Source of the DNA: Streblospio benedicti
Taxonomy: Eukaryota > Annelida > Polychaeta > Spionida > Spionidae
NCBI GenBank assembly: GCA_019095985.1
Contig: CM032666.1
Location: 5,999,610-6,063,609 of the forward strand
Reading direction: 5' to 3'
DNA: 64,000 bases
The notes beneath the pieces are model-generated. The model saw nothing but the letters and a program-made list of their open reading frames with translations, did no database searches and had not been told where the DNA came from. The position numbers and the translations under genes were made by a program. This document shows, in pieces, positions 18,680-30,508 of this stretch (position 1 is its first letter; every line of letters starts with the position of its first letter).

Positions 18680-18795
18680 TTACCCCCCACGGGTTTGCAA
18701 ATCAAATATCAAATATATGAACCCCCCGGGTTTGTAAATCAAACATATGACCACCCACGGGTTCGCAAATCAAACATATGACCCCCCCCATCCCA
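18680..18795. repeat. Minisatellite, about 30-40-base unit
   Basis: Three to four degenerate units built on CGGGTTTGCAAATCAAA followed by CATATGACCCCCC. The composition resembles the 18.04-18.30 kb repeat, so both may derive from one element. Confidence 0.75.
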
Positions 18796-18859
18796 CGTCG
18801 AAATATATGCCTGAAATATGAACTTCCGACCCTCCCACTTTAATATATAACTTACCTAG

Positions 18860-20230
18860 CATATGACACCCCCATTTCCACATGCCCTGTGTATGTATTA
18901 GTATAGCATTGTACTGTCATATCTGCTACACAAATTTGCAAAAATATTTAGCTATATAAATGAAATTTTGAATGAATGAAACTAGTTTTTTCCCCGGTTT
19001 ATTAAATGCAATGAACAAAATGCGATACTAACTGTATATATCATCTTGTCATGATACGAAAGGACTGGTGCTATTTAATTGAATTTAGAGAAAGCAATTT
19101 AATCTTTAATCTGTTATTTTGAAAAAGTAAAAGAACTTATATTGTATTTTCCAAAAATAAAAGTTAGTGGTATTGAAAGACAATTAAACATAACATAATT
19201 CAATCTTGATAAAAGGGTTTCATATTCCATTTCATAAGCTGCTTGCAGTGAATCAGACAATCAGGGTCAGGATTAGCCACTCGTCCACTCGTATTGACTA
19301 GTAAAAAGTAGTGGAGGACGCGTGCTAATTTTAAAGAAATTCCCTTTTTGACGAGGAGCAATTTTGAATAATTTGTCATAACGTTACTGATATAGGGGTC
19401 ATTTCGCTTGGAGATTTTGCCTGCAATTCGCTATGATGATGATAATGATCAAAGTTTTATCAGCCAGTAGTCGCCATCAAAACTGACGCGATGACTTAGG
19501 TCACGGGTCCCAGCGTGTTAAACCTATGAAATAACTTTTCACGTCTTTCTCTATCTTTGCTCCCGATGTTGATCACGATTTAGATGCTACTGCCATGATG
19601 ATGTGTACAATGAGTTTGCGCTCACATGCAGTTTCTACGCTGTACCGGTTCACACAGCTTAAGATTGTACCTCAGTTTTTGAGCACGTTCATAAACCGAG
19701 ATACGATCTTTTCTAAAGGAGATCAACCCTCATTATCTGCGCGACTACAGATGACCCAGTTAAGACTAACTCTCAACTATATTCAAAGTCAACTGTGGAC
19801 GATGTGAGCCGACCAAGTTACACTCTGAGTTCGCATTTCAGTCTTGAGGAAACGTCTCCAAGTGATATGACTCCACTAGGGTCAATGGCCTCAGGGTGTT
19901 ATTTTTCTATAAATTACTTTTGCACATCTTCATCTTTCTTTGGTCACAATCTACACCACGATTATAAGGGGCAAATTAATGAAAACTTAGCTTCAATCCC
20001 ACCTGTTGTATGAACGGCGGTGTATCAACGCACACATTTTTGTTGCGACCGTTGTGCGCTCTCATTCTAATCCATAGAGCCAAGATCACATCTGTGTGCT
20101 CTATGCGTGGTCAAATGAAGAGAATCTGACCTGTGAATATTCCGCTGGAAAAACCACTTTATTGCACTGCAAACTTAACAACCTATCATCTCTGTAACCA
20201 CCTACATAACAGTACACGCTGGAAATGACA
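18860..20230. other. Intron or intergenic stretch, no exon seen
   Basis: Two adjacent plus-strand frames (19595-19807 and 19795-20013) have no family resemblance or splice support. No minus-strand exon joining the kringle to the propeller exons was found. Confidence 0.35.
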
Positions 20231-20238
20231 CTACTCAC

Positions 20239-20511
20239 CGGGACAGAAGGGCACATCACAGAGGCCATACTCGTCAGTGGGCTCCCCTTCACTGGGGATA
20301 TCTTCGGTGAGCCAGCACCAGGGCCTCTCAAACCGTCCGCCAGGAATACGGCAGAAGTTGGCAGCATCGTCGAGAGTAGCATCGGGGAAAAGGTCGGCAT
20401 CACTATACATTTCAAACCCGTCCCACCGCAAGCAGGTGGAGTTGCCGATTACCTTGTTCAGAGTCCCAGTGTACTCCGTTCCTTTCTCAGTCGTCTTACA
20501 CTCAGACGTTG
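20239..20511 (-). CDS. Kringle-domain exon of an extracellular protein
   Basis: A 273-base minus-strand exon bounded by TTTCCAG acceptor (next to 20511) and GTGAGTAG donor (20238-20231). It starts and ends in phase 1, the symmetrical class typical of shuffled extracellular modules, and encodes one whole kringle: six cysteines in order (SECKTTEKG, STCLRW, NFCRIPGG, RPWCW, GLCDVPFC) with the family motifs G-T-L, C-x-x-W, F-C-R-x-P, P-W-C-W and C-D-V-P. Kringles are disulfide-locked binding modules in secreted proteases and surface proteins such as ROR, MuSK-like and Kremen receptors. The exon is on the same strand as, and upstream of, the ROS1-like exons and shares their phase, so it could belong to that gene; it could equally be a separate gene. 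Confidence 0.9.
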
Positions 20512-20519
20512 CTGGAAAC

Positions 20520-21410
20520 ATGCATGGGTTGTAAATGCAATATGTCTACCTCAATTAACACTTCTTTACATTCCGGCATGGTGACATGAAAATATAGCCT
20601 TTTTCAATCAAATGTATTATGATTGTTTGTATATGTTTTTGTAATGTGAATGACAGTGCACATCTAATGAAATGTCACCAAACAGTGAAATAATGGTTTT
20701 GTCACTAATTATTGAATGCATAATTATCTGCTGCATAAACATACTTACTGAAAAGGATCATCTCCCACTGATGTTTTCTTTACATAATTCATGGGCGTAG
20801 GAAGCACCTGGGCTAGCCAGGAACACCCCGCCAACCACACACCCACCCACCCCCCAAATATTTTACACAGGGGAGGGCCAAGATGTGCTATGGCCGCCCT
20901 AACGTTTTGAAATATTCATAGGCCTCACGTATCAAATACTGGATGGAACGTGAACACCCTGACCTGCATCAAAATGATGATGTTTGATTTGAAGTGGGCC
21001 AGCCCCCCCCCCGCCCTGTATATGCCATAGTTAATAGAATATAATATAATGAATTATAACCTTTTAGTGCAATTTGAAATGGATACACGTATGCTAAATA
21101 CTCTGTGACTGTGATTGGGAACCACAGTCATAACCACGGTGCTTTAACGGTCAGTCGGTGTTGGGGAAATCTCTTCAACAAGGGTTTGACAAAGCAGTGT
21201 TGGGAGCTAGTAGCACCATGGTGTGAGCATTTAGTACAAACAAACAATAATGTTCACTGTTATATACTGCGCAGACCTATGCCATGTGAACTGTTAAATG
21301 GATTAGAGATCTGTTATGGATACTAAAATTATAGTAAAGCCCTAGCAGGCAATACTGAGCATGATTTTGGCCCACAAAATTTCCATCCTCTATTTCGTCT
21401 ATCAAAACAA
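20520..21410. other. Upstream of the kringle exon, nothing recognised
   Basis: Contains C-rich low-complexity patches (20820-20860, 21000-21020). No exon or element ends recognised. Confidence 0.4.
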
Positions 21411-21412
21411 TG

Positions 21413-21520
21413 TAAGGGGCCATTCAGTATTTATGACAGGGTGGGGTAGGAGGATTTTCCAAAAATGCTTTGAAAAAATCAATAGCCCCCCCTCAAATCT
21501 CTGTGAAGAAATCGGTAACC
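21413..21520. mobile_element. Fragment of Harbinger-type MITE family B
   Basis: The left terminal sequence (GGGGCCATTCAGTATTTATG, then ACAGGGTGGGGTAGGAGGATT) closely matches the ends of the full copy at 29678-30073, including the pyrimidine-rich stretch that follows. The other end is missing. Confidence 0.75.
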
Positions 21521-21527
21521 CACCGGC

Positions 21528-21625
21528 TATGGTTGAATCATCGGCTGTGGTAGAATCTTCAGTTAGAGCTGTGGTTGAATCACCGCCTGTGGCAGAATCT
21601 TCAGTTAGAGCTATGATTGAATCAA
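21528..21625 (+). repeat. Minisatellite, 42-base unit
   Basis: Two full units and part of a third: GTTGAATCA-CGGCTGTGG, then AGAATCTTCAGTTAGAGCT. The unit is a multiple of three and stays open in one frame (VESS-VRAV pattern), so it could be coding, but no start, splice site or family supports that. Confidence 0.7.
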
Positions 21626-21639
21626 ATAATTCTTAAATG

Positions 21640-23625
21640 CATATGGATGGAAATGTTCATTAAAATAATATTGTCTCTGTTGATTGGAGCTTCCAACTGT
21701 CCAGATCTCGGGGATGACACAATATGAAGCAGTAAGGCTGGAATCCAAGTTACACAAGGACACTTTTACAATTAATTTAGGGTCTCTGTATTGAAAATGT
21801 CTGTACCAAAATATCTGTCTCAAGATATCTTTATCAAAATGCTACGAACCTCTCCTGGTCAGGCCTCATCCATCTTGCAGCACATGGGCCTTGTCTTGCC
21901 CATTAAAATAACAGCCAGTACGTGATGGCACTAACTGGAGTGAGTTTTAAATACCCACACTCTCTGTATCAAAATATCAGGGCGCTGATCCAACACTATT
22001 AGTGATGATTACTTCATCATCCCTCACATCTCTGTGAACTCTCAACCAATACGTTACGGCACTGACTTGAGTGAGTTTTAAATGAACACACTTCAAAATT
22101 CTGAAATTATCAAGCTTATATAATTTATAAATATAAAATTCTGTGGTCGTATAACTCAGGGGAGGCACTTAATACATTTGGCGAACGGGTAGGCGCCACC
22201 GGAATGGGTCACAATTTCACCCCTAAAAATCAGCACATCATGACCCAAGTAGCTAAAATCAGCACTTGATAGGTCTTGTTCCTCCAAAATGAGTAGCTGA
22301 ACATGTATAGTATTAGGAACACACAAGTACATAATTTTGGATAGCTAAATGTGCATTTTATTCATGATTGAATAATTATGTTAATCAATATTGTTTTAAT
22401 TATTATAACATTGTTGTATCTCAAATTTAAAGTGTAGGCACTATTCAAGAATGTATTTTTGATGTTGTTGCATGAAATATGACGAGTCATGAATGTAATT
22501 CCTGAGGTTCATCATGTTTTGAATTGTACTAACATCAATAAATTTGGGTATTTGATCAAATGGGTAGGTTTACTTCAATCAAGTAAGAATCTGCTTTTAA
22601 ATATTATGTATATAGAGAGAGATATGAAAAGGTAAAAAAGAACACAATACTTAGTACATGCTGACTCATTGAAATAAGACACGTTTTCTTCAGATTGGAT
22701 AATCAGCACTTTAAGCCTTATGTTTTGCAAAATTTTAGCACCTTTCACCAAAGATATCAAATGTCCTGTGGCGCCTCCCCGTACAAAATATAGCCCCCCC
22801 CACCCCCACCCCCCCGGGTCGTATAACTACTTGTAGAGGATCCTTCCGCTCAAAATAGTCCATTACACAATAGCTGTGCCCGTACCCAACCCGAAACTGA
22901 ATTTTGAATATGTTCGAAATTCACTTGCGACCGTAATGCCGCCTGCAACAGAAGAGACAGCACGTACGAGTTGAGTTATGCGATTTGCTGGTGCAACGTA
23001 TGCGAACGTGATCGCCAAGTGGTGGCTAACTGCTGGCAACGCAATTGTGAAAGGGGCTTAAATGGAGTTTGTAACACAATAAACTTGAATAAAGTACTCA
23101 GCCAAGCAGTGGTTGGTCACAAAGACCAGCAGCAGCAGCAGCGAGCGAAGCATGATCCTCATCCAAGTGCAAATCACTAAATGGTGTAACTGTACACAAC
23201 ACAGTGAGCTTGGTGCCAGGCTACCCTCACCGGTGGCTTATAAAGACATACATTGATTTTACATACGTTTTACAAAAATTCCTCAAATGTTCAAAAGAAT
23301 CAAAGGATGATATGGTTCTTTGTCAACCCTTTGAAAAGGTTGTGAGACGATACCAATCTGAATCATCAAACAGTTAACTTAATTGGCTTCATAAATGACG
23401 TAATTAGATTGACTATTGAAGAATCATGTCGATTATGTATTCCTCATAAGCACATTGATAGAGATAAATTAATTGTTGATAGCGTCGCTTCTCCTACAAC
23501 AAACGCTGTTGTGTTTGTTCCGTTTCTATATGTCTATAACTGTATGTCTCTGGATAACCTGCTATAGACTGATATTTTTCAAACTTTATATACCTTTTGT
23601 GCTATGATGCATGACGCAGTAACCG
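21640..23625. other. Intergenic stretch, nothing recognised
   Basis: A short (CAG)n tract at about 23130-23143 and C-rich patches near 22790-22817 are the only simple features. No supported exon on either strand. Confidence 0.4.
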
Positions 23626-23630
23626 ATTAA

Positions 23631-24100
23631 GGGGGGGGGGGGCTGACTGGGCTATAGCCAGGGGCCCCCACCATTTGGGGGGCCCCCAGATTTTGGAAAA
23701 ATTTTACGCGCACAATTTTTGACGCAAAAGCCCCAAATAATAAGGCGACCCTCATCAAAATTTGGGGGCCCCATGTTTTGGAAAAGTTTTACACACGCAA
23801 TTTTTGACGCGAAAGCCCCAAATAATAAGGCGACCCTCATCAAAATTTGGGGCCCCTACTTATGTTTAAACTAGTACACATTCTCACGCCCTAAATAATA
23901 TGAGGCCCCTAGTACATTTCTTTTGGGCCCCAGATAATGCAACACAGATTGCATTTTAAATCTTTGACAATCACCAAATCAAGAGGCCCCTAACATATAT
24001 TTGCCAATGAAATGAGGCATCTGGGGCCCCAACTTACATTTAAACTGGCACCCACCCAAATGCTCAAAACTTATGGGGCCCCTGGTACATTTCTTTTCTA
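23631..24100. repeat. GGCCCC-rich tandem repeat
   Basis: Two closely similar units of about 115-120 bases (TTTGGGGGGCCCC, TTTTGGAAAA, TTTTGACGC, AAATAATAAGGCGACCCTCA) occur at about 23675-23860, followed by shorter degenerate GGGGCCCC blocks to about 24090. Minus-strand frames across it simply read the repeat. Confidence 0.8.
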
Positions 24101-25340
24101 GCACGCTAAGTGAAGTGATAATATGGATACTAGTAGACCATTGCGAATTGTAGATCTACATTTGCATGAATTCAAATGAGTGCTGGGTGGTTTTTTAGGA
24201 CTGGTCCAGTCAGACTTTTAAAATTATTATCAACGGCAACATAAAATATTACATATCATAATATTGTGATTTTATTATCTCACAAGAATTACATTAAAAG
24301 ATAGACTGATGGCATATATTTAATACTTGTCGAGGTTGTCAACAAAGCACTGCTGTTATCTGCATAACAAACAGAACTGTTAGCCAAGTGTATTTATTAA
24401 GTTTCTAGCTAATTAGCAAATATTCCAAAACGAAGCAAGTTTTTTAAAACCAAATTTACTTAATAGATATTGCTATCTATATATGGTCAGTTGAATTGGG
24501 CATTATGACCACATGGTTGTTTTGTCTATTGACCAATAACATTCTGTTTTAAGTAACGATGAAAAAAGTTTGAACATTTCAAGTCCTTTGAACCATCTTT
24601 CAAATAAATTACATGTATGGTATGTTGATCCCGCACATTTTTACATCACACACGGGACACTTTTATTGTCATGTAGTCTAGTAAATCAGTGTATAACTTA
24701 TGGCAATGGTAGTGTGGTTTACATGAAAACCTAACATATAACCGAACCTTTCAATTAATAAAATTTTTATTTTGACTAATTGGCTATGTAAGTGTGTGAC
24801 AAACAAATATATTTAAACCAACTAAATTTATCAACAATTTCAGCCCAACAGACGGTTGAGCTCATGCGGCGGTGAAAAGAGATTTGGATACAGAACGGGT
24901 GATGCAACATGGTTGTGGAATTCCCTAAATGAAGGGTCGTCACACCAACAAACAGGCGAGAAAGTTGTGGGTGGGTGGGGGTGCATGACATGTTCCATTT
25001 AACTGCCATCTACACAGTAATGTATAGGTGTATATTAAAAACGCAATGTGAATTATCAGCAGCAAGCGATGGATGCACTTAGGAAGAAAGGAAAGTACAG
25101 TACAGAAGAGCCTCAAACAAAGTCCCAGGTCTTCAAATACAGACACTCCGGTGTGTGGTATTAAAACAGTTTATACTGTACATTGTTACATTGTGACGAG
25201 GATATCAGCGTCTTTCACGACATTCCAATTACACGATAACATATTCTGAGTAGTTAACAGACTGAGGGTATGGAATAGGCCGGGAGACCGCCTTAGTAGA
25301 AAGATGTTCAAGTGGGACTAGTGGCTTAGCAAAACAAAAC
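24100..25340. other. Intergenic stretch, nothing recognised
   Basis: AT-rich with no supported coding segment. The overlapping minus-strand frames at 24776-25146 have no motif or splice support. Confidence 0.4.
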
Positions 25341-25344
25341 TGGA

Positions 25345-25690
25345 ACAGTGAAATGGAAAGGTTCTTCTTGGACATAGATAGTGACTGCTTTGCAAATAAG
25401 TTTGTATGTGAATTATCATTTGCTAACGATATATTGATAAGTCGATTGAATGAATATTGGAAAGTAGAGGTGCAGAAGAAACCAAAACTCAGAACCTATA
25501 GACTGTTCAAAACTGACTGCTACCAAGAAGAATATTTTACGAAAATATCCGGACGAAGAGAAAGATCACTATTCACACAATTTAGGCACGGCATTCTCCC
25601 CCTATAAATTTAAAGTGGTAGATTTAAGAATCTAGATATTGCACAGAGAACATGTGATTTATGTAACCTAAGATGGGAAAAGACCTGGGA
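25345..25690 (+). mobile_element. LINE fragment, C-terminal domain
   Basis: The frame from 25353 reads KLRTYRLFK, then RSLFTQFRHGILPL, and after a stop CDLCNL, the same pattern as the C-terminal region of the LINE in survivin intron 2 (KLRCYRLFK and CKLCDL). It is a related LINE truncated on both sides, joined directly to a different LINE at about 25690. Confidence 0.65.
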
Positions 25691-26500
25691 TATCAGGTTT
25701 CATCCAGATAAGTGTGTGGTGCTCCATGTAACAAAGAAACTAGCATCTAACGAACCTGTGTACTATCTTCACAGACATCAACTACGATCTGTTGATAGTA
25801 CAATGTACCTTGGCATTGAAATCTCCTCTGACTTGCGATGGTCTAAACATGTAGTTAGATTGTGTAAAAAAGCAATCAGAACTATTGGTTTCCTCAAACG
25901 CAATGCGAACATTAGTTCAAGATCCATCAAGGAGCCTGCATATAAATCATTAGTACGACCACAGGTGGAATATGCTAGCCCAGTGTGGAACCCAAGCACA
26001 CAAGGAGATACAGAGTGGAAATGGTCGCGCCGCACGGTATGTGTAACCGTTACCACAATAGGTCCAGTGTGAGTGACATGCTCACGGAACTGCAAGAACG
26101 CTGTACGAACGCCCAGCTTATTATGATGTATAGGCTTGCAAATGGTCTGACTCGAGTGAATGTAGAAAATAGACTGGTGGCACCAAACAGGTTGTCAAGA
26201 GGGATCCATCAACATTCCTTCCAAACAATGTACTCCCGGTGTGAGACACGATGAATTCATTTTATCCTCGCACAATAAGGGATTGGAATGGCCTGCCACA
26301 GCATATAACATCAGCTGACACTCTTGACTGTTTCAAAACACTTGTATATACTAAATGTTAGACGGAAATGTTTTCATTTATTCGTGTAAATATACTATAT
26401 TATCTTTTATCCCATGTGCACCACCACAAGGCAGAATCCATCAATCAGTTTGTGATGTTGGCCTTAAAATGGTTGAAGTTGAAGTTGAAGTTGGTCAGAA
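25691..26500 (+). mobile_element. CR1/L2-like LINE 3' fragment with (TTGAAG)n tail
   Basis: Contains the end of a reverse transcriptase ORF: FHPDKCVVLHVTKK, LRSVDSTMYLGIEISSDLRW, LVRPQVEYASPVWNP, then in another frame RYHNRSSVSDMLTEL and TIRDWNGLP. These are hallmark phrases of the thumb and C-terminal region in CR1/Jockey-group LINEs of marine invertebrates. At least one frameshift and stops show it is dead. The 3' end is marked by TTGAAG repeats at about 26473-26492. Confidence 0.85.
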
Positions 26501-26569
26501 AATGGGTACAGACATGCCACAGACAGGTTGAATATGGCACCCACCAATATACCTATTTTTGAGAAAAAG

Positions 26570-27085
26570 TGACCCACAATATACCAATATCTGAGATAAT
26601 GTGACCCACCATTTGGTTGATAATTAAAGCTGTTTTACCAAAGGTAATTGTAAAATGTTGCAATGCATATCTTGTGGCTAAGCTGCCGCTGCCTAAAGGT
26701 AAACAGCAAATTTGCATAAATGATGCTCATTGATTGAGAATTGCTCTTTCTGATGGCAGCAATTACTTGATGACAGGCAGGCATTAACAAAAGGTGGTTC
26801 CTCTTGTGCTGTATACTGTATTTCATAATATATGGTATGGTTTAAATTTTCTCAGTTAAATTGGTGTTATTTATGAAATGAAATTTTGCTTTGATGCTTG
26901 CAAAAACTATTGTATTTGTTTTCTAGGTTAAATTTTTAACTAATTGTCTTTTTTCTTTCCAGTTAAGTACATTTTTACATAACCAATGATGTGCAAATTA
27001 CATAAGTACTTGATGTCATAGTAGTTTGTAACAAAAAAAGTCTGGCTATCTTCATTATGTGCCGTTTTAGTTCCACATTCGAAAA
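26570..27085. other. Intergenic stretch, nothing recognised
   Basis: AT-rich; no coding segment or terminal repeats were seen. Confidence 0.4.
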
Positions 27086-27089
27086 ATAT

Positions 27090-27164
27090 CGGAGATGGGA
27101 GACTGATATTTTTCGACATATTTTTTCAGGGCCGTTACCTTTTACAGTCTCCCATCTCCGACTT
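27090..27164. repeat. Inverted repeat with 17-bp perfect stem
   Basis: TCGGAGATGGGAGACTG at about 27090 recurs as its exact reverse complement ending at about 27163, enclosing about 40 bases. It could be a tiny foldback element. Confidence 0.8.
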
Positions 27165-27179
27165 TGTTTGGCTATCTCT

Positions 27180-28940
27180 CCCACGTGTTCAACTGATATG
27201 ATTGGACACCAATATATAATATTTACATCAGGCCACTGAAGAGGGCATAGTGTTTAATCAACGGTTTCTCTTGTTTGACTTGGCTGCACACTGTCCTACC
27301 GTGTGCGTTATGACATGACACACTCCTGTATTAAAAGAACCGTTTTTACACTGCAAGATATGGTTAGACGCCCTCCATTGACAACAGTGGTTTTTGAAAT
27401 ATGTTAAAACTTACAATTAAAAACTATTATTATATATTATTATTTAAAACTTATTTGGGCATTATTTTATGACCTGATGCTCACTTGTTGAAGGTTGAGC
27501 TCATTACATACCGTAAACAACCATCCAAGTGCCCACCCTCATCCCTCGTTCATGTTCTAATGAATTATGTAGCAACTCCACCCTTGCGTAATCCACCCCC
27601 TTCCCCCCAATTTGAGCAAATTTCAATCTAATGGCCATGTGCACTTGGATGGTGTATGGTTTGGGGCTTACTTTTTTCTAGTTGCCATGGAGACATTAAA
27701 ACCATATCTTCAGATTTTTGTGTTTCTAGCTTATTAACCCCAAGAAAGTGAAACAACCATCTTTATATAGGAGTCTGTTATTGGTGGTATTTGTACCCCC
27801 TACCCCATTTAGGAAAAGGCCCTCCCGTCACACACACCATGATCAAATATTTAAGGAGACCAAAAGCAAATAAAATACAGACCAGTTTATAAGTTTTATT
27901 CAAATAGAAATAGAACTGAAAAAAAAATACACATAATGAAGAAACATTCAATGAAAAAATGTACATTTCTAGGTGTTCTACAAAAATGGTGCACAAGTAT
28001 TTCACACGCATCAACAAAAACATTTCACAATTCAAGAATATTTTCAAGCAACAATCTAACAATTAACATATTAGTGCAGTGTCTAACAGAACAAGAAAGC
28101 ACATACATTACAATATACAACACTATATCATATTAATAATAAATCACATGGTAACAAAAATAATTAACAAGAATGCTGTAAAAATGGTCAGGATCATTTA
28201 TTACAATACTTCATTGAGAAGAATTCTTTTTTATTTAATGATTAACACTAAGAATACATCAATACATGTATCACTAATATTTATAATAAACCAATAGATA
28301 TGTATACATATACACTGTATATATAATCAACAATCAAACATAATAAATATGTATTCAAATGTAGCATTAATAATCCAAGGAAAACAAAGTTGTGTTCAAG
28401 TAGTGAAGTACTTAATATGAGATAACAAAACCAATTGGTTATTATTTTTCAAAAAACAAGCCTGACCTGGACTGACTAAGTTGGCATTTATTTTTCAAAA
28501 CAGGTGGGGGAACGAAAGATGACCAAAAAACCCACCTAAGGACTGTTCACAAGAAAGAAAACCTGCGATGACTTTTATTATAAAATATGACAATGTTCTG
28601 ACCATAAGAAAACAAAACAAGTAATCAGATGTAATTAGATGTGCAGTGTACAATAACAAACGTATTATGGAAAGGCTGTTGATTTCCACCTGCCCATATG
28701 CTGATTTCAATGAACTAGACTACCTATGGTCCAAAGAAATTTTTTAAATTGACAAGGTAAGACCAGGAGCCCTAATGTCCATCTGCGGAAGCTGAATTAA
28801 TTGTATCAAGCGATAGGAGAGAATATTCATATGAATTTGGCTTTTTTTCGGAATAGTCATTAGTCATATAACTTAATAGAGCAGTAAAGCTGTGGTACGA
28901 TGGTTTAAACAAAAAGAAATACGGGATGGGTGTTAGGTGC
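27180..28940. other. AT-rich stretch, nothing certain
   Basis: From about 27880 to 28440 the sequence is very AT-rich, and on the minus strand an AATAAA-type signal lies near 27893-27904, so this could be the 3' UTR of an unseen minus-strand gene. No exon supports that. Confidence 0.35.
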
Positions 28941-28946
28941 TCTACA

Positions 28947-29570
28947 TGCCTGGGTCCATCTGGCTCGTTGTATTGAAATAGCAGTACATGCTGGTTATTT
29001 TCTCATTGGTCACCGCTGCTTACAACTTGCAAAATTTGGGTAGATAACAACAAGCATAATTTCGACTTAAGTGTGCAAAAGCCTACCAAAATATAACCAA
29101 TTCTTTTCCCCTTTAACTGGCAATTACGTAAATGTCATATGCATGTTCAGTGGCGCAGTGTCATGTACAGTAGCTTTCCCCTGAAAAAGGTAGGTTGGTC
29201 AGTATGTGCCCTGATTTAAGTTTAAATCTGGAATTCATTTGTAGATCTAGAGTGCCGGCATTGGGCTATGTCTGGACCAATTGTCATCTTTGCCAATCAC
29301 TTTGATATTCTTGTCCGGTAAGAAATGTCCAGTGTTCTGAGTGTGGATCTGTATCGGTGAAGGACGGCAGTTCTTGTCCATGCGTTCTGCAGCCCCATTC
29401 CCTAGGCTGTGACGTGGTCTCACAGATGTATCCTTGTTGATGCTTCAGAAAAAGAATCAAACTCTTCTGAAAGATGTACACAAATTTATAGTTAAAAGGT
29501 ACAAAAATCTGGGTCTTCTTGACTTATAATATCTAAGAAATTTTAAGTGAAATTAGAAGAAGTTTCTCTT
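28947..29570. repeat. Left arm of a 2.2-kb inverted repeat
   Basis: About 620 bases that recur in reverse complement at 30509-31136 with small differences. Shared markers include CATGCCTGGGTCCAT / ATGGACCCAGGCATC at the outer ends and AATTTTAAGTGAAATTAGAA / its complement at the inner ends. A minus-strand frame (29481-29284) has fragments such as GYICETTSQ and HGQELPSFT that weakly recall the GIY-YIG tail of Penelope-like elements. Confidence 0.9.
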
Positions 29571-29677
29571 ATGCCAACTCTCTGCTTTAGTTTTGAAATT
29601 TTAGGTTTTAAGAAACACTTATTTTATAGCAAATGCATTTCAAATTATGCTTGTCATATTTAATTTATACACGATTA

Positions 29678-30073
29678 GGGACCATTCAGAATTTATCACA
29701 GGGTGGGGTAGGAGGATTTTAGGGTGGGCCTTGAACTTTTGTCACAATGTTTAGAGGAGGGCTATCAATTTTTTTACACACTTTTGAGGGGGGGCTTTCA
29801 ATTTTTTCATAGAAAATTTACCCCTATTTTTAGAGATTCTGTACTAGAATTTACTGTTTTTTAAATTATGGATATCCAGCAAATAGGATTTTAGTTAACT
29901 GATAATGATTGCGTTAACTGTTAAGGGGTGGGGGTGGGTCATCAATTTTTGTCACATGAAATTGAGGGGGGGTGACAAATTTTTTCACAGAAGTTTGAGG
30001 GGGCTATTAATTTTTTCACAGCAATTTTGGAAAATCCTCCTACCCCACCCTGTCATAAATACTGAATAGTCCC
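29678..30073. mobile_element. PIF/Harbinger-type MITE (family B), full length
   Basis: 396 bp with about 50-bp terminal inverted repeats (GGGACCATTCAGAATTTATC, then CAGGGTGGGGTAGGAGGATT; complement at the right end), flanked by TTA at 29675-29677 and 30074-30076. The interior is G-rich without coding capacity. It sits in the spacer between the two inverted-repeat arms. Confidence 0.85.
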
Positions 30074-30194
30074 TTAGTCATGTTGTTGGATTCACACAAC
30101 ATACAAATGTAACAGATATGTGCCACTATCATCATCTTCAAATGTGGTGAAAATCTCCACACACTAATGCATACAGAGATCGTACCAGTCCTGG

Positions 30195-30300
30195 CTTAGG
30201 TAGGTGAACCTTGATCAGAGGTAACCCCACACCAGTGCAGGTACGCTGCTGGGGATCGTACGCCTCCCAAGCAGACTCTACCACATAGTGATTTGATGAA
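30195..30300 (-). mobile_element. Possible tRNA-like SINE remnant
   Basis: On the minus strand TGTGGTAGAGTCTGCTTGGG is followed by GTACGATCCCCAGC, resembling an A box, anticodon arm and B box with bases missing between them. Too short to be a tRNA gene; probably a decayed tRNA-derived element. Confidence 0.3.
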
Positions 30301-30508
30301 GGGTAGCAGTGATTCAAATGATTTTATATGAAGTGTTGCATTCATAAAAAAGAGGAGAGTTGATGATATTATGTTACGTGAATACGAACATGTAATTAAT
30401 CATATATGAATTCAACATGGCCAGCGACATTTGAAATTCGCTCTACAAATGGAGCTTACCTCAAAAAAAAAAAACAAGAAACAAAAAACCCGAACATGTA
30501 ACACTTAT

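Noticed and set aside
20225-20584. 119-codon plus-strand frame over the kringle exon
   Set aside because: Antisense shadow; the minus-strand kringle has six correctly placed cysteines and splice sites.
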